Of a stretch of DNA of 31,009 nucleotides, positions 7,522-13,904 are shown in pieces. The translations under genes were made by a program, and so were the position numbers. The stretch covers positions 1 through 31,009 of the forward strand of contig JAMCTB010000010.1 in the NCBI GenBank assembly GCA_023380955.1. The letters run 5' to 3'. The number at the start of each line of letters is the position of its first letter. The first letter of the stretch is position 1. The DNA is from Chloroflexota bacterium (GTDB taxonomy: Bacteria > Chloroflexota > UBA6077). Under the pieces are notes generated by a model. The model did not search any database, was not told the origin of the DNA, and was given only the letters and a program-made list of their open reading frames with translations.

Positions 7522-8701
7522 ATTTCGCCTGATGCTGGCTTCCGCGCTGATTGCGGTGGTCGGCCTCGTCATCGCCGCAATAATGGTCCATCAGTTCACC
7601 GAGCGCGAGTTTCAGGGATACCTCCTCCAAAGCATGGGGGGCCGGGGGATGATGGGCGGCCGGATGACGGACATGATGTGGTCAATGATGGGTAGTCCGG
7701 AGCGGGCGTTCCTGGCGGGGGTCAACCGCGCCTTGTGGCTGGGTGGGGCAGCGGCCGTCGTCGTGGCGGCTGTCCTTAGCTGGCAGGTGTCCCGGCAGAT
7801 CACGTCTCCCCTGCGCCGGCTGACAGCCGCGGCAGGGAGGATTGCGGGCGGTGACCTGAGCGAGAGAGTAGACATAAAAGGCGGCGACGAGCTGGAAATG
7901 CTGGCCGCAGCCTTCAATCATATGGCCGACAGCCTGGAGAAGAACGAAGAGGTGCGGGGGCAGTTGGTGGCCGACATCGCGCACGAGCTGCGCACGCCGC
8001 TGGCCATCCTGCAGGCAAACATAGAGGCTATGCAGGACGGCGTGGTGGAGCCGACGCCCAAGCGGTTGGGAACGCTCCATGAAGAGACCAAGTTATTGGC
8101 CCGTCTGGTCACCGACCTGCGCGACCTGTCCCTGGCCGAGGCGGGGCAGTTACCCCTCGAGCTGGGGCCCGTTGACTTGACAGCGGTCGTACGGCGGACT
8201 GTCGAGGCGGTGCGTCCGCTGGCGAAGAGCCGGTCGATCGACGTCGTGGAGGACCTCCTCACCGGCAGCTCGCTGGTGCGAGCCGATGCGGGCAGGGTCG
8301 AGCAAGTGCTGCGGAATCTCCTGGATAATGCGCTGCGATACTCCGAGGCTGGCGGAAAAGTGAGCGTCGCCATAGAGGCCCGCCCCGTTCGAGCGGGCGG
8401 CTCCCCCACGATCGCGGTCATCGTCAGCGACGAGGGGCCGGGTATCTCCGAGGATGACCTGCGGCATGTCTTCGATCGATTCTATCGCGTCGATCCCTCC
8501 CGCAATCGCGCCACCGGCGGCAGCGGCATCGGCCTGTCGTTGGTGAAATATTTGGTGGAGGCCCAGGGCGGCCACGCGTGGGCGAAGAGTATTCTCGGCC
8601 AGGGCAGCGAGTTCGGCTTCGCTCTGCCGGCAGCCGCGGACATAGCAGAGAATGACATCGATCCTACGGCTGAAAGCACGCGAGGCCTGTTATTGACATA
8701 A
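7508..8701 (+). CDS. Membrane sensor histidine kinase with Met-rich sensor loop
   Basis: 397 residues. The GTG at 7508 is chosen because GGAGGT lies 8 nt upstream and TM1 follows at once. Order: TM1 (about 8-28), a short outside loop (29-75), TM2 (about 77-95), HAMP (about 96-148), and HisKA with phospho-accepting His159 in DIAHELRTP. The HATPase_c domain has N box RNLLDNALRYS, G1 SDEGPGIS, F box DRFYR and G2 GGSGIGLSLVK. The loop contains MGGRGMMGGRM and TDMMWSMMG, about ten Met in some twenty residues, pointing to sensing of soft metals such as copper or silver, or of oxidation (inference). It forms a pair with the overlapping response regulator. Confidence 0.95.
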   Translation: MRSLRFRLMLASALIAVVGLVIAAIMVHQFTEREFQGYLLQSMGGRGMMGGRMTDMMWSMMGSPERAFLAGVNRALWLGGAAAVVVAAVLSWQVSRQITSPLRRLTAAAGRIAGGDLSERVDIKGGDELEMLAAAFNHMADSLEKNEEVRGQLVADIAHELRTPLAILQANIEAMQDGVVEPTPKRLGTLHEETKLLARLVTDLRDLSLAEAGQLPLELGPVDLTAVVRRTVEAVRPLAKSRSIDVVEDLLTGSSLVRADAGRVEQVLRNLLDNALRYSEAGGKVSVAIEARPVRAGGSPTIAVIVSDEGPGISEDDLRHVFDRFYRVDPSRNRATGGSGIGLSLVKYLVEAQGGHAWAKSILGQGSEFGFALPAAADIAENDIDPTAESTRGLLLT

Positions 8702-9035
8702 TATCTGACAGAGAAGAGCAGGCCCGCCAGCGTGGTGGGGCGTAGCGCCGGAGCCTTGACCACGCCTAGGGCTTCAGGCCGCTCGAAAGCCTGCCCGACC
8801 TGGAGACCCATAGCCTTCGCGCCTGTATCACCTAGGCATCCAGGGCCTGCCTGGCGTGAGCGGGAGGCTGTATGTCCTGCGTGAGTAGAGTCGCCGGCCG
8901 GCGGAGTCGTGGGACGGCGTTGGATGCGCGTGTTCATTCCCGTCTTAACGAATCTGCTCCGGGTGAGGCATTCGTGAGGGCTCACCTGGGTGAGCGTACC
9001 GTCCGCGGGCCCCTTGCAGCGTCACAGATCACTAC
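8702..9035. other. Intergenic region before the accessory element
   Basis: 334 bp with no frame I believe. The minus-strand frame crossing it overlaps the kinase gene and shows no family motif. One small perfect hairpin, GCTCAC-CTGG-GTGAGC, is at 8979-8994. No T-tract terminator for the kinase gene is evident. Confidence 0.5.
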
Positions 9036-9072
9036 ATACCCCAGGTAGATATAATGCAACGTTATCTCTATC
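9036..9072 (+). repeat. Left terminal inverted repeat and imperfect palindrome
   Basis: The 20-bp terminal repeat (9036-9055) is followed by TTATCTCTATC, an imperfect mirror of GGTAGATATAA (9044-9054). The half-sites are separated by 7 bp. The layout resembles a tyrosine recombinase core site and matches the right end in its outer arm. Confidence 0.75.
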
Positions 9073-9074
9073 AA

Positions 9075-9210
9075 GGGGGGAAGGTCGGGGGGAAAGACAA
9101 GACCAGCCCAACGGCGCATATAAGGAGGAACCCCCAAACGGCCACCCCGTGGGGGGAAAGACAGGGGGAAAGACAGAACAGCCCCCACGGCCCGACTGGT
9201 GGGAAAGACA
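9075..9210 (+). repeat. Left cluster of GGGGGGAAAGACA repeats
   Basis: Exact or near copies at 9087-9099, 9151-9163, 9164-9175 (one G fewer) and 9198-9210 (GGTGGGAAAGACA), with a decayed copy at 9075-9086. All face the same way. Two more copies lie at the right end of the element. The spacing is irregular, so these look like protein-binding sites more than a tandem repeat. Confidence 0.75.
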
Positions 9211-9637
9211 AGGCCCAAACCAGCAATCCGGAGAATCGATATCCCCGCACAACCGGCCATCCGGACGCACGCCAGAGGAACCCCGTGAGCCGACGCCCGA
9301 CCGCTCGGACGACACCAACCCCAGCACCGACCCGCCCGCCGCCGACGTGTACGAATTCGATTACCAGTCCACACCCTGGAAGGCACCCCCGCCCAAGCCC
9401 CAGAAGCCCCAACCACAACGCACCTTCACCCTCGACACCAGTTGGAACATCCGGCGCCGGTGGATGAAGTGCAAGAACCCCCGCTGCAAGAGCTGTCCCC
9501 ACGGACCGTACCTCTTTGCCTGGAAATGGCAGCGCCAGCCGGACGGCAGCCGCCGGAAGGTTGAACGATATCTAGGCCGAGAGGACGGCCCGAAGAGCCG
9601 CCCGCCCATCGACGGCCAGGGAGAACCCATCCTATGA
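9149..9637 (+). CDS. DUF6788-like small protein of the element
   Basis: Start uncertain: GTG 9149 gives 162 residues, but the frame stays open upstream through the element end. AAGGAGGA at 9122-9129 is too far away (19 nt) to decide it. The N-terminal 90 residues are Pro/Gln/Thr-rich and look disordered. The C-terminal part has MKCKNPRCKSCPHGPYLFAWKW, then RRKVERYLGRED. That Cys-x3-Cys-x2-Cys, HGPY, aromatic strand and Y(L/I)G pattern resembles DUF6788, a small family often seen on mobile DNA with no known function. It overlaps the next gene by ATGA. Confidence 0.55.
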   Translation: MGGKTGGKTEQPPRPDWWERQGPNQQSGESISPHNRPSGRTPEEPREPTPDRSDDTNPSTDPPAADVYEFDYQSTPWKAPPPKPQKPQPQRTFTLDTSWNIRRRWMKCKNPRCKSCPHGPYLFAWKWQRQPDGSRRKVERYLGREDGPKSRPPIDGQGEPIL

Positions 9638-9987
9638 ACCTGCTAGCCAACCTGCCGCCCAGCGGCCCCGAAACCACCGACCATCGAGGCATAGCCCGGG
9701 CCATCCTCGGAACCGGCACCGACGCCCTACGGCTAGAGCTGCTAACCCTGCTGATCGCCGAAACCTGCAAGCGCATCCAATTAGAGCTAGCCCGTGGCCG
9801 GATGGTCCGGCTACCCCGCCTCGGCACCCTAGCCCTCACGGCCCGTAAGCCCAGGACCTACCGCCTACCCAACGGAACCACGGTCCGCACCCACTCCCGC
9901 AGCCGACTAACCCTACTCACCAACGCCGCGGCCCAAAGCCGCCGCCGCAGGCTCCGACCACAAAAAACAGGAGGCGCCCCCCAATGA
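9634..9987 (+). CDS. Divergent HU/IHF-like DNA-binding protein
   Basis: 117 residues. From about residue 17 to 100 the pattern follows HU/IHF: an N-terminal helical pair (TDALRLELLTLLIAETCKRIQLEL), then ARGRMVRLPRLGTLALTARKPRTYRLPNG, which lines up with the family's G-x-x-V-x-L-P-G-(L/F)-G-T-F strand turn and the R-x-P DNA-bending arm, then a return strand. The usual Gly before LGT is Arg here and the arm lacks the standard RNP, so it is divergent. The basic tail RRRRLRP would add DNA affinity. It starts at an ATGA overlap with the gene before, with AGGGAG 10 nt upstream. Likely role: folding element DNA (inference). Confidence 0.6.
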   Translation: MNLLANLPPSGPETTDHRGIARAILGTGTDALRLELLTLLIAETCKRIQLELARGRMVRLPRLGTLALTARKPRTYRLPNGTTVRTHSRSRLTLLTNAAAQSRRRRLRPQKTGGAPQ

Positions 9988-10088
9988 ACCCAATCCTCAG
10001 CACCTTGACAGAACATACCCAAACCGCCCACACTAGAGCAGAACAACCGTTCCACCAAACCACACACCAGCAGGAGGCCGCACAATGA
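9984..10088 (+). CDS. 34-residue protein, ATGA-coupled
   Basis: A small frame that begins at an ATGA overlap with the HU-like gene and ends at an ATGA overlap with the next gene. AGGAGG sits 9 nt before the ATG. The peptide starts MNPILSTLTEHTQTAHT and is hydrophilic, rich in Thr, Gln and His, without a recognisable domain. The exact fit between two coupled genes is the evidence that it is translated. It may serve mainly to pass ribosomes to the next gene. Confidence 0.55.
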   Translation: MNPILSTLTEHTQTAHTRAEQPFHQTTHQQEAAQ

Positions 10089-10387
10089 CCATACGATGGG
10101 CACCAACCGGCTACCCCGACCCCGACCGAGGCAAGCCCCTCGACCGCACGCAGCAGGCAATCGTCAGACGGGAGATCGCCGCCATCGTCCGCAAGCCGAT
10201 GACCACCAACCAGATCGTCTCTCGCCTCTGGGCACGCTTCCCAACCCTCGCCCACCTGCTAACCCACGACCTGGTCAACGAGCTATGCCACCGGATGGTG
10301 ATGCGCTCCGACCTGGCTATCACCCGCCAGTCCGACCTTGACGAAGAGACCCTCGAATTCACCACGCCCAACAGGAGGCCGCAATGA
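10085..10387 (+). CDS. Small protein with possible winged helix-turn-helix
   Basis: 100 residues, ATG preceded by AGGAGG at good distance and coupled by ATGA to the 34-residue frame. The middle segment, KPMTTNQIVSRLWARFPTL followed by DLVNELCHRMVMRSDLAI, has the spacing of a winged helix: a first helix ending in a turn, a recognition helix, and a short hydrophobic wing. That is inference from pattern only. It overlaps the next small gene by ATGA. A role as the element's regulator would fit. Confidence 0.6.
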   Translation: MTIRWAPTGYPDPDRGKPLDRTQQAIVRREIAAIVRKPMTTNQIVSRLWARFPTLAHLLTHDLVNELCHRMVMRSDLAITRQSDLDEETLEFTTPNRRPQ

Positions 10388-10506
10388 ACCCCGACCGGCT
10401 ATTAGACCTCGCCATCGAAGCCGCCCACTTCACCAACGCCGCCCTATCGCTGGTAGTGATCTACCTGCTGTGGGTGGTCCTACACACCCACCGGCGACAA
10501 GGGTAG
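10384..10506 (+). CDS. 40-residue single-span membrane protein
   Basis: ATG overlaps the previous TGA (ATGA) and has AGGAGG 5 nt upstream. The protein has a short N-terminal helix (MNPDRLLDLAIEAAHF) and one hydrophobic span (AALSLVVIYLLWVVLH), ending in a positive THRRQG tail, which would face the cytoplasm. It is the last of four coupled genes. Size and form resemble phage or mobile-element membrane microproteins; function unknown. Confidence 0.6.
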   Translation: MNPDRLLDLAIEAAHFTNAALSLVVIYLLWVVLHTHRRQG

Positions 10507-11224
10507 GGCGCTCAAAGCCGAGCGGCCATCCGGCAGGACGGACCGCACCCCAGCGGTCGCCGATGTCGGGTGGCCGCCCACCGGCATCGGCCCGTGGTAT
10601 CTCTACTGCTTTGCGGTGCGGCTCGCCCCCGGCCTTGGCCGGGGGGCCGCCGGTGGCCGCCCGCCTCCGGCCCCCTCGCACGCTCGGTGGCCTTCGGCTT
10701 GGCTTGCGGCCCCCGGCTCTCGCCGCTATGTTGAGTTCCCGCCCAACCCGCCCTTAACCTCGGCCTCTGCGGAGAGCGGCCATTCCCAGCGGTCGCTACG
10801 CTCCCTCGGCCCGACACCGTCAACCGCTCGTGGCCCCCTACGGCGCGCTGCCCCCTGCCGGGTCGCCGCTGCCGTGTCCCGCCTCGCAAGCTCGCCCGCC
10901 CCGCCACCCCCGCCCACACCTCGCGGCTTCGGCGGGTCCCTCGGCGTGCGGCTCCCGCCCACCAGCGGCCAGGCCCAGCGACAGCCAGCCCCGTCCCCAT
11001 CGCATCCAAACCGGCAAAATGCACAAACCGACAGCTGAGATCCCCCCGATATCCTTGTGCAATATTCCAGGTAAGAAAGAGGTTGCAATTCCTTTAACCT
11101 TGCTGTAACCTATGCACCGGCCCCCCAAGGGCCACCCATACGAGCGGGAGCGGCTGCCGCACCGACCGATCCCCGGTGCCCTGTCCGGCAGCCGCCCCGA
11201 CCCTAGACAGGAGGAGCGCCCACC
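10507..11224 (+). other. 718-bp non-coding block inside the element
   Basis: No convincing gene on either strand; the long frames here are low-complexity Arg/Pro/Gly/Ala products. From 10507 to about 11030 it is extremely G+C rich and dense in short imperfect hairpins such as CCCCGGCCTTGGCCGGGG (10625-10642), GCGGTCGCTACGC and CTCGCGGCTTCGGCG. From about 11035 to 11110 the composition changes abruptly to A+T rich, with a promoter-like pair before the zinc-finger gene. Candidates are a structured RNA, a replication or transfer origin, or a packaging site; I cannot choose. Confidence 0.5.
11083..11111 (+). promoter_or_regulatory. Promoter candidate for the zinc-finger gene
   Basis: TTGCAA (11083-11088), a 17-bp spacer and TAACCT (11106-11111), in the only A+T-rich stretch of the block. 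Each hexamer departs from consensus at more than one base, so this is tentative. The leader to GTG 11225 would be about 105 nt. Confidence 0.35.
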
Positions 11225-11842
11225 GTGGCCTACAAACCCCACGGCTCCCACACCTGCGACCGCTGCCACCGGACACGCCGCAACTGGATGCAGGTCAACC
11301 ACGGCTTCCAGGACTACAAGCACCTGTGCAACTCCTGCGTGGAAGAACTCGACATCCAGGCCCACGAAGCCAAGGGCATCCCCTACCGCAACCCCGCACA
11401 GTACGCCACCTGGCTAATGCTCCAGGACCAAGAATACAAAAAGAGCCAGGCCGAAGAACAGAAAGCCCGCGCCAGGGACCAACGCACGGAGCGGGCCAGA
11501 CGCCAGGCCCAGCGCCGGGCCAAGGCCAGAAGAGAAGCACGGGCACCCATCGACCTCGTGCGCTCCGTCTTCGACCGGAACCCCACCGGCAACCTGGTCG
11601 ACCGGCAAACCGGCGAGGTCCTCACCGTGGCCGCCCCCCTGATACACCTCTACGCCGGCCAGCAGCTAACCACCAGGCCGGACACCGCCCACGCAGAGCC
11701 GGACAGGGGGGAGGAAAGACACGAAGCGCCAAGGGTTGATGGGGGGAAAGACACAGGTAGATATAATGTGAATTATATCTACCTGGGGTATAGCGCGCTT
11801 GTGTTGGGTTTCCGTACCTCTGTCCGAGGCTCCTCCGGTTAG
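11225..11842 (+). CDS. Zinc-finger protein reading through the right end of the element
   Basis: 205 residues from GTG, with AGGAGG 10 nt upstream. The N-terminus has CDRC (residues 11-14) and CNSC (35-38), a treble-clef or zinc-ribbon pair around FQDYKHL. A long, highly charged helix follows (about 65-110, many Arg/Ala/Glu/Gln), then DLVDRQTGEVLTVAAPLIHLYAGQQL. The last 25 or so codons come from the right terminal repeat (giving NYIYLGY) and flanking chromosome. The C-terminus therefore depends on the insertion site and the native protein may have ended elsewhere. Possibly a DNA- or RNA-binding protein of the element; no family recognised. Confidence 0.6.
   Translation: MAYKPHGSHTCDRCHRTRRNWMQVNHGFQDYKHLCNSCVEELDIQAHEAKGIPYRNPAQYATWLMLQDQEYKKSQAEEQKARARDQRTERARRQAQRRAKARREARAPIDLVRSVFDRNPTGNLVDRQTGEVLTVAAPLIHLYAGQQLTTRPDTAHAEPDRGEERHEAPRVDGGKDTGRYNVNYIYLGYSALVLGFRTSVRGSSG
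11706..11753 (+). repeat. Right pair of GGGGGGAAAGACA repeats
   Basis: Copies at 11741-11753 (exact) and 11706-11721 (with a 3-nt insertion, GAG, after the G-run), in the same strand orientation as the left cluster. They sit directly inside the right terminal palindrome. Confidence 0.7.
11754..11791 (+). repeat. Right terminal repeat: perfect 14-bp-arm palindrome
   Basis: CAGGTAGATATAAT (11754-11767), GTGA, ATTATATCTACCTG (11772-11785), then GGGTAT completing the inverted terminal repeat. The core 11756-11783 divides as GGTAGATATAA, TGTGAA, TTATATCTACC, an 11-6-11 layout like XerC/XerD dif sites. As an RNA hairpin it could also act as a terminator. Confidence 0.8.
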
Positions 11843-11892
11843 CGGCCTTGCGCCCGCGCCAGGCCGGCCCTGCATTCACACGCCGAGTGTGC

Positions 11893-11898
11893 TATCAT
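11893..11898 (+). promoter_or_regulatory. -10-like element before the first GT-C gene
   Basis: TATCAT lies 12 nt before the ATG at 11911. There is no ribosome-binding site and no good -35, so a nearly leaderless transcript is possible. Confidence 0.3.
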
Positions 11899-11910
11899 AC
11901 GCACCAGCAG

Positions 11911-13821
11911 ATGATCAGGACAGACGTCACGCCACAAGACAGGCAGATTGAGCCACAAGAGGCCACGCATCGCACGCTCGTTCCTATAGACGGATGGCTC
12001 TCACTGGCCGCCGCGGTCACGCTGGCGGCTGGCATTCGGCTTTGGTACGGGCCGAGTGTGCGGGAGGACGCCTATATCACCCTCCGCTATGTGCGCAATC
12101 TCCTGAACGGTCAGGGCTTCGTCTACAACGCCGGGGAGCGGGTCCTCGGCACCACCACACCTCTTTACACGCTCGTGTTGACCGGCCTGGGTTGGGCCGG
12201 CCTCGACCCCGTCCTCGCCTCGGTAGCTGTCGGCATTGTCGCTGACCTGGGCGTCGTGGCCGTCCTCTTCTTCCTCGGACTGCGAGCCCGCTCCTGGCGA
12301 TGGGGAGCTTTCGCGGCCCTCACCTACGCCCTGATGGTGCCGGCGGTCGCCTACTCCGTATCGGGGATGGAGACTTCTCTCTACACTCTATGTATTATGT
12401 CTACTATTATGACCTACTCTGCAGGACGGACCAGGGCGGCCGCGGGCCTGGCCGCCCTGTGCGTGTGGCTCCGGCCCGATGGCCTGCTGCTCGTGGTCGT
12501 CCTGGCTGCCTACCACGTCTGGAGGGGCCGGGGTGACTGGCTGGGTGCAGGACTGGTGTTTGCCGGCGTCCTGGGCCCATGGGTGGCCTTCGCCTCGTGG
12601 TATTTCGGCTCGCCGGTGCCACAGTCCTTGCTGGCCAAGATGCACCTCGAGGTGCCCGACCGGTGGTACAGCCTGAGGTCGCTCGTCTGGTACTTCACCG
12701 AGATGGAGGCACGTCGGCTGCTGGTCCTGACCCCGCTGGCGCTCGCCGGCGCGGCGCTGTCCGGATGGCGGTCGAAAACGCTTGGGCTTGCCCTGGCCTG
12801 GTTTGGGTTGTACTCCATCGCCTACATCGCCGCCAACCGGTTTGTATATAACATTATGCCGTTTGAGTGGTATTATGTGCCGCTGCTGGGCCCCTTCGCC
12901 TTGGCCGTGGGCGCCAGCCTGGGGTCAGTGGCCGACGCCGCGCGCCGGTGGCGCGGCGGGGCTGTCATATCCTTGGCGATGGCGGGGGTGCTCATCGCCG
13001 TATATGCGCCAGTTCTGAACGAGCAGAGGGACTACTCGCAGATGATCGTGCGCGGCCGGGAGCAGCTTTATGTAAAATTGGCCGACCGGCTGGCACAGAT
13101 CGGCGTCACGACGGAGACGGTGGCGGCTTTCGAGATCGGCGCCTTCGGCTACTACTATCCGGGACCGGTGGTCGACTTGAACGGGCTGGTATCGCCGGAC
13201 TGGGCCGGGGTCCCGTACGAGACCTCGCTGGAGAAAGCAAGGCCAATGTGGCTGGCATCGTACGACACTATGATACCGGATAGCATCCAGCGCGCCCCGT
13301 GGTTTCAGGCCGAGTACCGGCCCGTCTTCCGCTTGAGGAACTGGGAGGGCCGCTGGGCTATGCTGTACCGCCGCTATGTGCCGCCCAACCCTGCCGCGTC
13401 GTCCTCTGTCGCCAGCGTCCTCGGCGACGCTATGCGCCTGACTGCCCTCGAGCAGCGGACCGAACGGCTGAGTGGAGGCAGCGTCGCCCTTCGCCTGACG
13501 CTGCAATGGCAGGCGCTGAGGCCAATGCAAGAGCGCCGCAAGGTGTTCGTGCACGTCGTGAACGCAGAGGGGAAGATACTGGCGCAGCAGGACAACGAGC
13601 CTCAAGAGTGGGTGTATCCAACCTCGGCCTGGAAAGCAAATGAGCAGGTGACAGACAAGTATGATCTGGTGTTGACCGCGGCCGATTTCGAGAGCGCCCG
13701 GTCCATCGTCATCGGCGCATATCTCACCGACGACCCATCTGTCCTGTTTGAATGGCGAGACGCGGGCGGTGTTGACCTCGGCTACCGGCTCAGCTTGCCT
13801 CTGGCCGCATCCGTGAAGTAG
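11911..13821 (+). CDS. GT-C membrane glycosyltransferase with C-terminal outside module
   Basis: 636 residues from ATG 11911. About ten or more transmembrane segments span residues 28 to 370. The first outside loop has REDAYITLRYVRNLLNGQG, then NAGERVLGTTTPLY. This is the E/D-D-A-Y-I-T-x-R-Y and G-E-R-V-x-G-x-T-x-P-L-(W/Y) pattern of GT-C enzymes that use polyprenyl-phosphate sugars (GT39/GT87-like); the acidic pair E52-D53 is the likely metal or catalytic site. From about 490 to 636 is a soluble beta-rich domain with LTLQWQALRPMQERRKVFVHVV. It is homologous to the last module of the next gene, down to shared DNA words. Acceptor and sugar are unknown. GTG at 11887 is an alternative start. Confidence 0.85.
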   Translation: MIRTDVTPQDRQIEPQEATHRTLVPIDGWLSLAAAVTLAAGIRLWYGPSVREDAYITLRYVRNLLNGQGFVYNAGERVLGTTTPLYTLVLTGLGWAGLDPVLASVAVGIVADLGVVAVLFFLGLRARSWRWGAFAALTYALMVPAVAYSVSGMETSLYTLCIMSTIMTYSAGRTRAAAGLAALCVWLRPDGLLLVVVLAAYHVWRGRGDWLGAGLVFAGVLGPWVAFASWYFGSPVPQSLLAKMHLEVPDRWYSLRSLVWYFTEMEARRLLVLTPLALAGAALSGWRSKTLGLALAWFGLYSIAYIAANRFVYNIMPFEWYYVPLLGPFALAVGASLGSVADAARRWRGGAVISLAMAGVLIAVYAPVLNEQRDYSQMIVRGREQLYVKLADRLAQIGVTTETVAAFEIGAFGYYYPGPVVDLNGLVSPDWAGVPYETSLEKARPMWLASYDTMIPDSIQRAPWFQAEYRPVFRLRNWEGRWAMLYRRYVPPNPAASSSVASVLGDAMRLTALEQRTERLSGGSVALRLTLQWQALRPMQERRKVFVHVVNAEGKILAQQDNEPQEWVYPTSAWKANEQVTDKYDLVLTAADFESARSIVIGAYLTDDPSVLFEWRDAGGVDLGYRLSLPLAASVK

Positions 13822-13904
13822 AATTCACTGTCCGTGGATGATCTTTGGCAAGCTGCTCAACCTAGCTCCCGCAACGAGCCTGTAACTGGAAGTGAAATAT
13901 CCTA

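Larger units (their letters stand above)
9036..11791 (+). mobile_element. Putative 2.76-kb integrated element with terminal inverted repeats, no recombinase seen
   Basis: Bounded by the same 20-bp sequence in inverse orientation: ATACCCCAGGTAGATATAAT at 9036-9055 and its complement at 11772-11791. Each end is itself palindromic, and GGGGGGAAAGACA-like repeats lie just inside both ends. The coding part on the plus strand has a clear excess of C over G, unlike its neighbours, and Pro/Arg-rich products. Genes: a DUF6788-like protein, an HU-like protein, a 34-residue peptide, a wHTH-like protein, a 40-residue membrane protein, and a zinc-finger protein. Taking the ends as CCCC/GGGG, both flanks read TA, which could be a 2-bp target duplication. 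No transposase, integrase or replicase was found, so it may be non-autonomous or use host recombinases. Confidence 0.6.

Noticed and set aside
8482..8985. Minus-strand frame after the kinase gene
   Set aside because: Overlaps the kinase 3' end by over 200 bp and has no recognisable motif.
9075..9210. Possible CRISPR or iteron array
   Set aside because: Spacing between GGGGGGAAAGACA copies is irregular (0 to about 50 bp) and units are only 12-13 bp, so it is neither a CRISPR array nor a regular iteron set.
8982..9416. Minus-strand frame at the left end of the element, ending near YIYLGY
   Set aside because: Only the terminal repeat is shared with the right-end gene; the rest is shadow of the plus-strand C-rich coding sequence.
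9984..10387. Toxin-antitoxin pair
   Set aside because: The 34-residue and 100-residue products are coupled small genes, but neither shows a known toxin or antitoxin motif, and they sit in a chain of four, not a pair.
10512..11088. Overlapping open frames on both strands in the element's G+C-rich block
   Set aside because: Products are low-complexity Arg/Gly/Pro/Ala with no motif, no good ribosome sites, and several frames are open at once, as expected from G+C bias.
10507..11110. Group I or II intron or a known large non-coding RNA
   Set aside because: I could not find domain V-like or P7-like elements, or an intron-encoded protein, by reading.
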